In this document: positions 51,900 to 63,330 of the stretch, piece by piece | Position numbering within the stretch: the first letter of the stretch is position 1 | Layout: every line of letters starts with the position of its first letter | Source of the DNA: Symbiodinium natans | Taxonomy: Eukaryota; Sar; Dinophyceae; Suessiales; Symbiodiniaceae | Length of the DNA: 64,000 nucleotides | NCBI GenBank assembly: GCA_905221605.1 | Contig: CAJNDS010002136.1 | Span: 134,001 to 198,000, forward strand | Reading direction: 5' to 3' | Notes under the pieces: model-generated | What the model was told of the DNA's origin: nothing | What the model saw: the letters and a program-made list of their open reading frames with translations, nothing else | Database searches by the model: none | Program-made: the position numbers and the translations under genes

Positions 51900-53440
51900 C
51901 TCTCAATGCAGGAATCAGCAGGGCTGCAGATTTTTACGCTTTCAGGGGCTACCTTTGAGATTGCAAGCGGTTTTGAGGCTCCCTGATTCTGATCCCCAAA
52001 ACGTAGACCGCTTGGAACTTCAGGGGCACGTATACGTGCGCAGTATCATGCAGGGATTGCGGGTCTGGAAATGCTGTTTTCCAAAATCCACATAAGCTTC
52101 GGATGACGGCGAGCTGCTTTAGCTTTGCAAGGTCTCCTGACAGGTCTGTGATAGATTTACTGCAGGGTGTGGGGATGTTGCGATTTGGGGCCTCCCGCTG
52201 CTGTCAAAAAAAAGGCTCATAGCTGACCAAGCTCGTGGAGGTTGAGTTCAATTTAGGCTATAACGGTTATAGCGCGCTGCAAAGAGCTGTGCCGTTGCAA
52301 GTGCCACAGCTGGCTGCCTCGTCTGTGTCCCCAACGTAGTCCACAGAAGCAGCCGCGGGCCTTGGCAGGACACGGCCCTAAAGAATCATCAGCTTCACAG
52401 GCAGAGCCTAGTAGAGCCTCCGACAGCCTCCATATCACATGGAAACCAATACAATTAGTTCCAATGATCTCCAAGGCAAAAGAAATAGCTCAAATGGAAA
52501 CTCCTTGCGACTCCATGCGACTGCTTGCCACTAAGTTTATGAACGACAAGCTGCGGTGCATGTCTTTGAGCACGAGATTGGCAAGAGATGCACCACACAA
52601 ACCATGAACACTTGTGATGGTATGTGAAAACAGTGAGCGGTGTGAGATTTCGGTTTGAAGGCTTTCGGGTAAAATGCTGAGGTCCCGGGGGCCGGGGGGG
52701 GGGGGGGGCTGGGGTCGTGGAATTAATCTGAAGCTGGCTGCAGCCCAAGCCCAAGCCTCTAACCTCTCTGTGTCTCTCTCCCCCCCCCCAACCCGAAGTC
52801 ACCTAAAATATTGCCCCTTCCCTGGCAGGTTCGGCCGAGAAGCCTTCTGAGGCGCCTCGCCGGCTTCCTTTCATCTTGAGTTCTGACTGACGCTATGAAG
52901 TTTCTATGGTGAGTTCACCAAAATGTCGCCCCTTTTGGGGTGCCCCGAATATTTTAGGCCGTAGTATAATCAGGATCCCAAAAGGGACCGTGATTTAAAG
53001 AACTCACCACCTTAAGGTTTTAAGAGGCTCCCAAATTCCCAAACTCAGGGCTGGGACTCAATTGCGGTTGTTGAAGCGTGTGAGCCCAAGCTCTGCGTAA
53101 TAATACTAAGTCTCGGGCTCGGATTGCAACCAAAAGACACCCAAACGAGCTTAACATTCAGGATGCGTGGCAGAAGGCTCAGCGGCTCGACTACTTCACA
53201 TCCCATTGAGTGGATTCAGAGGCTTGAGTCTTCGAAAACCAGGATGATTTACAGAACAAGCCCAAATGCCAACCATAACCACGGCACGCCTCACCCATCC
53301 ACCCTGCAAGACAAACCGCTCAGAAACGCCCAAGTGGCTAGAAGGGCACGGCAACTACCAACAAGAAAAGGGAAACTTCATCCCCCATTCTCCCCTGGTA
53401 CTGGGCAATCCTTGCTTAGTGCTAAGGGTTTTAGGGTTTA
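51900..53440. other. Telomere-free stretch without assigned gene
   Basis: About 1.5 kb with one palindromic element (52918-53008) and a 17-base G run near 52691. Frames of up to about 115 codons overlap on both strands; no domain seen. Confidence 0.5.
52918..53008. mobile_element. Palindromic element
   Basis: GGTGAGTT / AACTCACC ends, inner CCCCTTTTGGGG / CCCAAAAGGG. Confidence 0.7.
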
Positions 53441-53463
53441 GGGGAAAGCCATGTCCAATCCTC

Positions 53464-53700
53464 CCTAAACCCTAAACCCTAAACCCTAAACCCTAAACCA
53501 TGTTTGAATCCTCGAAGCCCCGCCCCCTCTGGTCGCCAAGGCTCTTCTGTGGCAGGGTGCCCTCCTTGCCAGCCGGGCGCTTGCGCGCCACCATCCCGCA
53601 TTACTCACGGGGAAGGGGAGGGGGGGGGTTAGGGTTTAGGGTTTGGGGTTTAGGGTTTAGGGTTTAGGGTCTAGGGTCTAGGGTTCAGGGTTTAGGGGGG
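53464..53700. repeat. Telomeric tracts
   Basis: CCCTAAA at 53464-53502 and TTTAGGG at 53628-53700 followed by a 12-base G run. Confidence 0.93.
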
Positions 53701-53704
53701 GGGG

Positions 53705-54240
53705 GTAGTACTGAGGGGCTTTTGTCTCAATGAGGGTCTAAGGTTTATGGGGCTTTGGGCTTGTCTTTCGGAAGTTCTGAAGTGCTGTTAGGCTTGGGCC
53801 TAAGCACTTCACAGGCTGCAAAGCTCCTGATCTTCAGAACAGACTCGGAAATTTCGTAGGTCTTCTTAAGCCCATAGTTCAAGGAGCCTCACCGACTTAC
53901 GACTGCAGCTTTGATAGATGTTTCCGGCTTGAGCCTTGTCGAGAGCAGCGGACACCGGCCATACTTAATCTGCTCTTACCTCAGCTTTGGCTGATAGTCT
54001 TGAGTATACCGTTTCCGGAACATTTTGAACCAACACCGCATAGCTTCAGCATTTTGGGCTGCGCACCGGTAGCTACCAGAGTAGGACTCGTAGGACTTAG
54101 GCTTGTTGTCCTTTATGCAGGTTGAAGGTTGCCGGCTACCGCAGGTTTACAGGATCTGGGATCAAGGTAGGGTTCCGAGTCCCGAGGACCCCGACCCAGA
54201 ACAAAGCCCCTCGAATTCGATTTCTGCGCCCTCGTAGCCC
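53705..54240. other. Unique stretch without assigned gene
   Basis: No repeat, palindrome or coding segment that I can support. Confidence 0.5.
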
Positions 54241-54411
54241 TGTAGACTAGAGACCCTACGGCCTGACCCTAAACCCTAAACCCCAAACCCTAAACCCTAA
54301 ATCCTAGAATCGAGTCCCTGATGCCCTCAACCCCCAAAAAACCAGGGCTTCTTGCTTTGAATGCAAGAACCCGATACTCCCGGGAGTGGCTCTCCAAAGG
54401 CAAAAAAAGGG

Positions 54412-54890
54412 GTTTAGGGTTTAGGGTTTAGGGTTTAGGGTTTAGGGTTTAGGGTTTAGGGTTTACGGGTTTACGGGTTCTAAGGTTTAGGGTTTCGGGT
54501 TTGAGGACCGCAAACCTTGAAGCTTTGAGGCTCCATGTATCCTGGCTGGTCCCGCAGAAGCTCCTACGCCCGGGCCGAGGCCTGTCTAGGGCCAGCTTTC
54601 CCAAAGCCCTTGGTCTAGGGAAGTTGAGCCCGCCGCGTCTGGGTCAGGTCTCGCTACCTTTACCTCCAACGCTACAGCTGCTGCTTGCTTCGGGTCGAGG
54701 CACTATGGCAGGGCTTGGGGGCTAAAACCCTAAAAGCCCCAAAGACCCCAAAACCCTCAGACCCTAAAACCCTAAAACCCAAAGACCCTAAAACCCTAAA
54801 ACCAAACCCTAAAACCCTAAAACCCAAAGACCGTAAAACCCCAAAACCCCAAACCCCTAAACCATCCCTAAACCCCTAAACCCTCAAATC
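54412..54890. repeat. Telomeric and telomere-derived arrays
   Basis: TTTAGGG at 54412-54505; CCCTAAAA, CCCAAAGA and CCCTAAA mixtures at 54723-54890. Confidence 0.93.
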
Positions 54891-54934
54891 AGCCTGCTTT
54901 CAATGACTCCGGGCCAGCTTGCCGCCGCAGCGAG

Positions 54935-54982
54935 TCACGTGTCTGAGTCCGGGATGCTCTTCAGCAGGGGAAGCTCCGACTC
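54935..54982 (-). CDS. Unidentified terminal exon
   Basis: 48 bp including TGA, acceptor TTTCGGAG. Reads ESELPLLKSIPDSDT. Starts 13 bp from the end of a MITE (54995-55134). Confidence 0.4.
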   Translation of the reverse strand, partial: ESELPLLKSIPDSDT

Positions 54983-54994
54983 CTCCGAAAGGTG

Positions 54995-55134
54995 CTTGGA
55001 GGTTCATGGTACTTCGTAACAAAAATATAACTGTATTTAGAAACCCACGAAAAGCCCCTGATTACCCTAGTATGGCTATAATTGGGTTCTAAGTGCAATG
55101 ACTTCTTGCTTAGCAAGTATCATGAACCTCCAAG
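54995..55134. mobile_element. MITE-like family C
   Basis: CTTGGAGGTTCATGGTACTT / ATCATGAACCTCCAAG, perfect ends. Confidence 0.9.
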
Positions 55135-55349
55135 TGAGGGGCATTGGGTTGAAGTCCGGGGCTAGGGGGTCCATTTGCCCAGCATCGACCGACCATCCCC
55201 CCCCTCCCACCCTCCCACCCCTCATTCTGCAGAATTTCCAGGGCAGAGGCAAGTAAGTTTCTACCCTAAACCCTAAACCCTAAACCCGAAACCCTAGACC
55301 CCAAACCCTAAACCCCAAACCCTAACTGCACGTTTGGGACAACTTGGGT

Positions 55350-55427
55350 TTAGGCAGTGTCGCAGAGGTCTGCAAGTTTGAGCTCACGCAGTCGGTTTCG
55401 AGCCTTACGCCCCATAAGCTTAAGCTT
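55350..55427 (-). CDS. Unidentified terminal exon
   Basis: 78 bp including TAA, acceptor GGGCGTTACAG. Contains KLKLMGRKARNRLRELKLAD, a basic helix. The stop codon TAA is formed where telomere-like sequence begins. Confidence 0.45.
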   Translation of the reverse strand, partial: KLKLMGRKARNRLRELKLADLCDTA

Positions 55428-55460
55428 CTGTAACGCCCAAGGCAAAGACCTACAATGGCC

Positions 55461-55552
55461 CCCTAAACCCTAAACCCTAAACGCTGAACCTAAACCCTAA
55501 ACCCTAAACCCTAAACCCTAAACCCTAAACCCTAAACCCTAAACCCTAACGA
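55461..55552 (-). repeat. Telomeric array
   Basis: About 13 CCCTAAA units. Confidence 0.95.
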
Positions 55553-56194
55553 CTCAACTCTCAGACATGGCGGGTCAAAGAGGGACTGCAGAAATGTCAA
55601 CGAAGAGACCTCAGCCACTCTTCGCAGAAGGTCGCACGGAAGTGGTGCGCATGTGCCGCATGTGTGTCTTTTTGCGCTGCGCGCGAACGAGGAAGGTGAA
55701 ACACCTGGCAAACTGGGTATGCTTCGGGTGGGGTCTAACTAGGGATTTTAGTTTTGGCTATGCACAAACAAGCGCTTGCACCACAGCGACTGAAACAAGT
55801 GAGTTTACTGGCTAACCCACTCTAGTCCCTAAGCCCTATGCCCTAAGCCCTGAGCCCAACAATTGCAAGTTTTTGACTCAAAACCTACCATGGACCATAC
55901 ACACCGGCAGGAAACAGCCGAAAACCCACGAGGAACCATAGTAACACTAGCAACACACAGCACTAGGACATGAAACATACCCACATGCGCACGCGAGGCT
56001 CACAGCGAAGTGGGACCATTCCACCTGAGACAAGAAGGTTTTGCGTAGGAGGTGCCCTCAAAACCTACCTGAAGACACCTGAAGAGCCAGCTGGGTCCCG
56101 AGGATTGAGGCCTAAAAAAGCGCTTTAAAGGGCAAGGGTGCTTTTTTGAGCTACTAAAAATGTCCAAGACGCCGTGGTAAATCAGACCTCTTTT

Positions 56195-56300
56195 TCTGGG
56201 TAGCCCAATAAATTATAATAAGGGCACCCGTATTTGCCTTGGTTACTTTTATAAGGGAACCCAGATCCACAAAAATGGCAAAGGGGTACCAGTGGGCGAA
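56195..56300. mobile_element. MITE-like family G
   Basis: CTGGGTAGCCCAATAAATT ... GGGTACCAGTGGGC; abuts family E at 56301. Confidence 0.78.
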
Positions 56301-56402
56301 TACAGGGGCCTGAATCATGAGAACAGGATTTGGAGGGCTATGATAGTATACTTTTAAAGGGACCCTAAAGGAATGCTATTAGTAATTATTCCGACCCCTA
56401 TA
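56301..56402. mobile_element. MITE-like family E
   Basis: ACAGGGGCCTGAATCATGAG ... ATTATTCCGACCCCTA; abuts a family G element. Confidence 0.88.
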
Positions 56403-56522
56403 TTACCAACCCTAAACCCTAAACCCTAAACCCTAAACCCTAAACCCTAAACCCTAAACCCTAAACCCTAAACCCTAAACCCTAAACCCTAAACCCTAAA
56501 CCCTAAACCCCAACCCCTAAAC

Positions 56523-56612
56523 CAGGTGTCCAGGCTCCCAGCGTGCCCCAGGTGCCATCTTCCCGCTTGGTGTAGGCCCAGGTCTCGTCGTACCTGCAGA
56601 AGCCATATTGGC
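56523..56612 (-). CDS. Unidentified aromatic-rich exon
   Basis: 90 bp, phase 1/1, acceptor CGCCGAAG, donor CCTG|GTTTAG in a telomeric array. Contains QYGFCRYDETWAYTKREDGT and WGTLGAW. Very protein-like composition; family not recognised. Confidence 0.6.
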
Positions 56613-56793
56613 CTTCGGCGCTCAGTAAGGGGTTTATAGGGTTTAGAGTTGGGGTTTAGGGTTTAGGATTTAGGGTTTAGGGTTTGGGGTTTAGGGTTTG
56701 GGGTTTGGGGTTCGGGTTTGGGGTAAGATCCCACATGCCGTCGCGCTTCGTTCTTTATCTGCCGTCGTTTCTGTGCGAAAGACGTGCCTGGAC

Positions 56794-56861
56794 CTTTTTG
56801 TGGAGGGGCACTTGATTTTCTCCACAGCGTCTGCGATGTCCGGCCACTCCAGACACGTCCG
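56794..56861 (-). CDS. Unidentified exon
   Basis: 68 bp, acceptor GGAGGAG, donor AAAAG|GTCC. Contains CLEWPDIADAVEKIKCPSTK. Phase does not match 56523-56612 directly, so an end or an intermediate exon is mis-set. Confidence 0.42.
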
Positions 56862-56974
56862 CTCCTCCATGCACATTGCAAGTGCCAAGAACAAGCCCCT
56901 AAACCCTAAACCCTAAACCCTAAACCCTAAACCCTAAACCCTAAACCCTAAACCCTAAACCCTAAACCCTAAAC

Positions 56975-57031
56975 GTTCCGACCAAAATCCAAGTCAAGAA
57001 CCCGAGGCCTGAACTCGACAAAGGCAGAGCG
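56975..57031 (-). CDS. Unidentified exon with telomeric donor
   Basis: 57 bp, phase 0/0, acceptor CGCGCGCAG, donor AAC|GTTTAGGG at the edge of an 11-copy telomeric array. Reads RSAFVEFRPRVLDLDFGRN. Confidence 0.55.
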
Positions 57032-57225
57032 CTGCGCGCGAAGCCAAAGATCCCAGCAAGGCCTTATCCCCTCCCCCCCAATAGTGAACCCCCTAAACCC
57101 TAAACCCTAAACCCTAAACCCTAAACCCTAAACCCTAAACCCTAAACCCTAAACCCTAACCCCTCCCCCCCAATAGTGAACCCCCCTGCCCCTTAATATT
57201 CAATGCTCCCATTCTAGTTACATTA

Positions 57226-57365
57226 CTTGGAGGTTCATGGTACTTAGCTACCCAACTAGAACTGCACTTATACTCCAACTATAACCCTATTAGAGTACTC
57301 AGGGGGGGTATACGTGGGCTATGGCTGCACTGATAATGGGTGATTAAGTACCACGAACCTCCAAG
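57226..57365. mobile_element. MITE-like family C
   Basis: CTTGGAGGTTCATGGTACTT / AAGTACCACGAACCTCCAAG. Confidence 0.9.
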
Positions 57366-57478
57366 CAGGATGTATGGGGCATGCGGCAAAGAGGACCCGA
57401 CAAGTGAATTTCGAGCAGCCAAATCCAGACCGAGGCCCGAAAATCCACCAAAAAAACTAGGCAATCAGAATCTACACC

Positions 57479-57588
57479 TTGGGATATTCCCCCTTATACT
57501 CACACTCCTTAATAGGGATTATAGTACCTCCCCCCCCCCCCAATTATAATCCCTATCAAGGACTGTTAGTATAAGGGGAACATCCCAA
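57479..57588. mobile_element. MITE-like family A
   Basis: TTGGGATATTCCCCCTTATA / TATAAGGGGAACATCCCAA, poly-C in the centre. Confidence 0.88.
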
Positions 57589-58320
57589 TCTACACCCCGA
57601 AATCACGCACCCAAAATCCCTTCTAGCAGAGACCGGGATGTCGAACGAGTGCCGCAACTGCTGCGGGAAGCTCGCAGGAAACGGAGCCAGGATACCTATG
57701 ATGTTGAGAGAAGGAAAGCCCTAGACCCAAAACCCAAAACCCTAAACCCTAAATAACTGACACTGCACAGGCAGTCAAGAAGAATCGTACGCACGATGCC
57801 CTGTACTAGTCGCGGAGGGGGTGGCAGCACGGACTCTTTTTGCATCGCTGAGAGTGATGACAGTGTCAGAAAGGCGTTCCAGCACATGGCGTCATGCTTT
57901 CCATGTCGGGAAGCACACGGCCATTTTTTAGGGCTGTGTTCGGCTGTATATGCCTTAAGCTGCCATCACAGGCGAAACACACAAAACGAGTAGCCTAGCA
58001 ACGGCTTCTCTTTTCCGCAAATGGTGGAGGCGCCGCGATCTTGAGCACGATGCCCCCGCCAACAACGCAAAGGTCTTACTGGACATGACATGCTGCATGG
58101 CACCTGGCCCAGGGCGGCGGCAGGGTTCAGGATTTGTTTAGGGCTTAGTGTTTAGGCTTTAGGGTTTAGGGTTTTGAGATAAGATTGCTTGACCTGCTTA
58201 GACCTGTGTAGATCCGAGCCTCAAGTTAAAAAGGAACACTTCTTGCAGTACAGTTCTCTGAATCATGCTGGGAAGTCGACTCAAGTCCCATGTCCGGTTG
58301 GCTTGTGTTTAACAGATCGG

Positions 58321-58423
58321 TTGGGATGTTCCACCTTATACTACCCAGCCCTTAATGGTGATTATAATCGGGGGGTACTATAATCCCTGCTAAGGACCGT
58401 TAGTATAAGGGGGAACATCCTAA
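58321..58423. mobile_element. MITE-like family A
   Basis: TTGGGATGTTCCACCTTATA / TATAAGGGGGAACATCCTAA. Confidence 0.88.
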
Positions 58424-58545
58424 GATCAGGCTCTTCTTCACCCTGGAGTTCCCAAATAAGCCCTCGGCTGTCATCAACTTAGTGAGAGTGCATATGACCT
58501 GGTGCTTCACGGGCTTGCACGCCACCGCTGGGAAAAAGGGACCGC

Positions 58546-58966
58546 CCTAAACCCTAAACCCTAAACCCTAAACCCTAAACCCTAAACCCTAAACCCTAAA
58601 CCCTAAACCCTAAACCCTAAACCCTAACCCTAAACCCTAAACCCTAAACCCTGCTGCAGAGCCCACAAGCAACTCTGCCCAGCAATGATCGGACATCCCT
58701 TCAGCAACTTTGCAGGGCCAGGCGGACTTCAAGCAGCGCTTCGTTCTTGAGGTCTTAAAAGGCAAGGTTCAGGGTTTTAGGTTTTGGGGTTTAGGGTTTA
58801 GGGTTTAGGACTTAGGGTCCATAAACGTAAAGCCACGACACAGCTAAAGCATAATGCTCGGTCTGGGACCCTCGGTCTAGCACAGAAGGGGTGGCTGGGC
58901 TCTTTCTCCTGAACACCTCGAATCCCTAAACCCTAAATCCTAAACCCTAAACCCTAAACCCGAAAC
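58546..58966. repeat. Telomeric arrays
   Basis: CCCTAAA at 58546-58650 and 58922-58966; TTTAGGG at 58767-58808. Confidence 0.95.
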
Positions 58967-60130
58967 CACAACCTTGAACTCAACAAAAGAGTCACCTCCC
59001 TCCGCTGCCTGCGGGCACCCTCTTGTCGTTTTACGCTCTGATGCCGGTGGACCATCCTTAGCCAAGAGAGGTTTGATACACTCTCGGTTTACAGCTTGGC
59101 TTAGAGTTCAATGATTCGAAGGGCTCATAGATGTCGCGCATAGGATTTAGACTTTGCGGCTTAGTTGAGAGGGGCCGGGGGTATGAGATCCCAGGGAGCG
59201 GAGGGTTTTGGCGTGCAGACGGTTCTGGTAGAGTTGAGAGTTGCTTTAACTGTAGCATGGCCCATGACCGATTGGCCGGCATGCGAGCTGTCAAAATATC
59301 TTCCGCAGGTACGACTTCCCACTGTCAGGGGTTCTCGGGAGGGAGGACAAGCAAAGATAAAACAACTTCGGTTACATGTTCACACTGCGTGCTCCTCTTC
59401 GATTTTGGAGGATGCCACGATGCACAGAAGGTCATAACTGGATTTTCAATTTTCATGCCTAGCATTGGGCAAATGGGATTGCTGAAATCTACAGCATCTC
59501 GCAACGTTTAATTGTTACAGCAGCGAAATGCCGTTCAAGGCTCCACGTTGCCCAGTGCCGCCGCGCAGGGCGCCAGCCCGGGCGTTCCTTGCTGGGCCGT
59601 TCAGCGTACCCCGAACATGAGTCACCCCCGGGGCCTGGAAAGCCCTGGTTAGTATCTGAACCCGAGCCCTAAGCACAAAAGCTTCAAGGTCTGTTTTTTT
59701 CTGGTGCGCGAATGGAGGAGCGCACTGCTGTAGCTCCAAGCCAGATATAGGGCGTTTAAAGGGCTTACCTCAAGGAACTCAAGCGTATTAGGGCATCAGT
59801 GTTCTGAAGATTGATAATGAAGTTCAGAAGCAGTTTGGGGTGTGTGTGTGTGTGTCTGCATGTCGGAAGCTTGCAAGCCCGCGCCAAGCAACAAACAAGA
59901 AAGAAATAAAGCAAGCAAGAAAGAAAGAAATAATGAATGAAAGAACCAAAAAACGAAGAACTAAAGGCAAACCAATGTCAAAGCCTTCAACCCTGTAGAT
60001 TGGCATAACTCCAGCCCTTCACCAATACCCCCGAACCCAAAACCCGACACCCAGAGCCCGAACCTGGGATCCCAAACCTTGCGGGTAAAAAACCACACCC
60101 TCAAACCACAAACCCCGAAAGACCTTCACC

Positions 60131-60614
60131 CCATAGCCCTCTAAACCCTAAGCCCTAAGCCCTAAACCCTAAGCCCTAAACCCTAAACCCTAAACCTCTT
60201 GCTATCCATGCTTCTCCCATCCCCCGGCCCGGCGAACGGGCTGTCCACCAAACGAGGAACCTCCAGTGCTTGGCTCTTGGGCTTTTACTTACAGCCCAAA
60301 GCCGTAAAGCCCACTTGTGAATCACCGTTCCGGTTTAGGGTTTAGGGCTTTGGGTTTAGGATTCACAGGATTTACAGGGTTTAGGGTTTAGGGTTTAGGG
60401 TTTATAGGATGTACAGGATTTATAGGGTTTAGGGTAGGCTTGATTTATAGGGTTTAGGGTAGGCTTTAGGGTAGGGTTTAGGGTTTAGGGTTTAGGGTTT
60501 AGGGTTTAGGGTTTAGGGTTTAGGGTTTAGGGTTTAGGGTTTAGGGTTTAGGGTTTAAGGTTTAGGGTTTAGGGTTTAGGGTTTAGGGTTTCGGGTTTAG
60601 GGTTTAGGGTTCCG
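60131..60614. repeat. Telomeric arrays
   Basis: CCCTAAA with AAGCCCT variants at 60131-60197; TTTAGGG at 60333-60614 with TTTATAGGG and TTTACAGGG variants. Confidence 0.95.
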
Positions 60615-61159
60615 CTAGGCTAGCCGTTCAGGCTTTTCTACGGCCCATGAGCCCCCCATTTTGGTGGCTACCTGTCCTATCAGTGTCTACCAGTTTGGAA
60701 GCAGAGAGATCGTTTCAAAGCTGGGTTAGGTGTTTGAGTGAGGGTTCAGGGTTCGCAGCGTGTAAGAACCCTTATCTTGACCCCAAGCTCATGGAATGTG
60801 TCACAGTACTTCCCTTTCCTGCGTCCATTCAATAAACGGGCTATTGGGTCCAACTGTCAATATACATTAGAATTTATCTAGGACTTCGAGTATAAGGGGG
60901 AACACGCCAACAGGCAACCCCAAACCCCAAACCCCAAACCCCAAACCCCAAACCCTAAACCCTAAACCCTAAAGGCCCTAATCCCGCGGCCTTTGCCGCG
61001 GCCCTTTCCTTTGGCGCCCTTCTGGTCTGCCTTCAGCTTTAGGGGTTGAGGCTTTAGGGTTGAGGGGTTTGTCTGCGATTTGCTGAACGGTTTAGGATTT
61101 ATACAGGGTTAGGGTTTAGGATTTAGGGTTTAGGGAAAAGATGATATATCCCCACGTTG

Positions 61160-61218
61160 CACCTTGAAGGAAGAACATTTTGCATTTTTTGGGTGGGTTC
61201 TTCTTCAGCAAATAGTAG
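61160..61218. mobile_element. Family B right half
   Basis: GGTTCTTCTTCAGCAAATAGTAG-type end without a left partner. Confidence 0.65.
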
Positions 61219-61295
61219 AAATAGTAGTTGTGAGGGTTGAGGAGTTTGGGGTTTTTGGGCTCCGGCACATATTGGCTTATGGGGGTGTGCTGGGC

Positions 61296-61434
61296 TTTGG
61301 GCTTTGGGCTTTGGGCCTTGGGCCTTGGGCCTTGGGCCTTGGGCCTTGGGCCTTGGGCCTTGGGCCTTGGGCCTTGGGCCTTGGGCCTTGGGCCTTGGGC
61401 CTTGGGCCTTGGGCCTTGGGCCTCGGGCTTTGGG
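61296..61434 (+). repeat. GGGCCTT heptamer array
   Basis: About 20 GGGCCTT/GGGCTTT heptamers, directly followed by a CCCTAAA array. Gives long open frames on both strands only by periodicity. Confidence 0.96.
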
Positions 61435-61673
61435 CCCCAAACCCTAAACCCTAATTAAACCCTAAACCCTAAACCCTAAACCCTAAACCCTAAACCCTAA
61501 ACCCTAAACCCTAAACCCTAAACCCTAAACCCTGAACCCTGAACCCTGAACCCTGAACCCTGAACCCTAAACCCTAACCCTAAACCCTAAACCCTAAGCC
61601 CTAAACCCTAAACCCTAATCCCTAAACCCTAAACCCTAAACCTAACTAAACCCTAAACCCTAAACCCTACACA
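61435..61673 (-). repeat. Long telomeric array
   Basis: About 32 units, with a block of CCCTGAA (61534-61565). Confidence 0.96.
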
Positions 61674-61764
61674 CTTTGGATTTCGTGCTTCGAGTTGCTC
61701 AGGATTTCTCAGGTCTACGAACTGCGCCTCGCCGCAGAAGGTTAAGGGTTTAGGGTTTAGGTAT

Positions 61765-61934
61765 GAGGAGGGACCCCCCTAGAAGGGACCCCACATCATA
61801 CCTTATATAGTCCCTGTATACCAAAGTAGCTTCAGGGTTAAGGGTTTAGGATTTAGGGTTTAGGGTTTAGGGTTCCCGAAGTAGCCCCTAACTAGTCCCT
61901 ACATACCCCCAAGGTCCCTCATGAGGGTCCCTCC
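61765..61934. mobile_element. Palindromic element containing a telomeric array
   Basis: GAGGAGGGACC / GGTCCCTC ends with TTTAGGG tract (about 61830-61877) in the middle. Confidence 0.72.
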
Positions 61935-62376
61935 TGCAGTCCCTTAAGAAGACCACATGCACAATTTATTCATCTCCACGTGATGCCTGACTCAACCCTA
62001 AACCCTAAACCCTAAACCCTAAACCTAGGCCCCCCCCCCCAACCTTCATGTCGAAGCCTTTGCCCATTCTTCCCTTTCCGCCTGGCACGCGTTTAGGGTT
62101 TGGGGTTTGGGGTTTAGGGTAAGGCGTCTGGTTTGAGGAGTAGAGGAATCCGGTATATCTAAACCCGTTTTCATAATCAGAACCCCCCCCCCCCACAAAA
62201 GAAATGAACAAGGGAATAAGGGTACTGCGGTGAAAACGGTTCAGGGGTTCGAGGGTTTAGGGTTTAGGGCGTTTGTTCTTAGGGTTTTGGGCTCTGAAGG
62301 CACGGATTCAGAAACGCGCAGACGTCATGTCGGAGCTGCTTGCGCCCGTTGCTTTAGTCATCGGTTCTTCAGCAAC

Positions 62377-62874
62377 CCTAGACCCTAAACCCTAAGTCCT
62401 AAACCCTAAGTCCTAAACCCTAAACCCTAAACCCGAAACCCTGGGATGTGTTTGGCGTTTCCAGGTCCTGGGGTCTAGGTCTCACAAGGCAACCGTGAAG
62501 CTTCTCCAAAGTAGCTGGCTCGGTAGCCCAGGTAACCTTCGTATGATAAGGGTACTGTTTGTAAACCCTAAACCCTAAACCCAAAACCCAAAACCCTAAA
62601 CCCTAAACCCTAATGGCACTTTTTTTTTTTTTTTTTTTTTTTTGGGGGGGGGGGGGGTTGTTGGTTGGTTGCAAGGGAACCTTTGAACCAACAAAAGGTC
62701 AAAAAGGGTGCCACTGGGCTACCAAGCTGAAACTGAAAGGGGCGAGCGCTATGGACACCATGCCTTCCCCAAACCCTATATAAACCATGGCTTCCCGCAA
62801 CCCTATGTAAACCGGAAACCCTAAACCCTAAACCCTAAACCCTAAATCCTAAACCCTAAACCCTAAACCCTAAT
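62377..62874 (-). repeat. Telomeric tracts
   Basis: 62377-62442, 62563-62611 (inside a family G element) and 62814-62874. Confidence 0.93.
62519..62735. mobile_element. Family G element with telomeric array and poly-T/poly-G
   Basis: TCGGTAGCCCAGGTAACC ... GGGTGCCACTGGGCTACCAA; the interior holds CCCTAAA units (62563-62611) then about 23 T and 14 G. Confidence 0.78.
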
Positions 62875-62953
62875 CCCACGCAGAGACACCTCCATTCTCC
62901 CAACAGCTGTTGGCCCAAAGCCGTTGCACCCCCCAGGCAGTTCATTTGTTGCG

Positions 62954-63058
62954 ACTATTTGCTTAAGAACCCCCACAAGATCTAAAACAGTCTTCCTCGT
63001 AAGGGCAATATACGGATGATTTCATTTTTCAAGTTTCTTGGAGGTTCTTAAGCAATGA
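62954..63058. mobile_element. MITE-like family B
   Basis: ACTATTTGCTTAAGAACCCC / GGAGGTTCTTAAGCAATGAG. Confidence 0.82.
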
Positions 63059-63330
63059 GCCGTTGCCCTTACCCTTGAGAAAGCCGGCGCACCTAAACTG
63101 CAAAACACGAACTTGTCGCCTGACAGCCTATAGATCATGACGTCAAAACATATTGTAGTAGAATTGCAAAGGGACCCTTAGGGAACACTCTCAGTATTTA
63201 GTTTGACCCATAAAACCCTAAACCCTAAACCATTAGATAGCTCAAACTTTCCTTGCCTTTGCCGGAGTCGGTATTCAGACCCGGCTGTGAACGACCAGCA
63301 TCCTCGAGTCGTTCTCTTAAGAGGGGAGGC

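Larger units (their letters stand above)
56408..57161. repeat. Telomeric arrays separating minus-strand exons
   Basis: CCCTAAA at 56408-56524, 56897-56974 and 57091-57161; TTTAGGG/TTTGGGG at 56635-56722. Confidence 0.96.
57600..60130. other. Mostly repeats and unassigned DNA
   Basis: Contains one family A element (58321-58423), telomeric arrays at 58546-58966, a (GT)n and AAGAAA tract at 59838-59945. The unique part 58980-59760 has overlapping open frames (up to 126 codons, plus 59131-59511) with no recognised domain. Confidence 0.5.

Noticed and set aside
61123-61454. ORFs rich in GPKAQ or LGPWALG repeats
   Set aside because: Products of the GGGCCTT array, open in several frames by periodicity.
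12660-61934. Eimeria-type apicomplexan genome (known for telomere-like repeats)
   Set aside because: The abundant CAG and homopolymer amino-acid tracts expected there are nearly absent, while GC/GA donors and dense MITEs point elsewhere.
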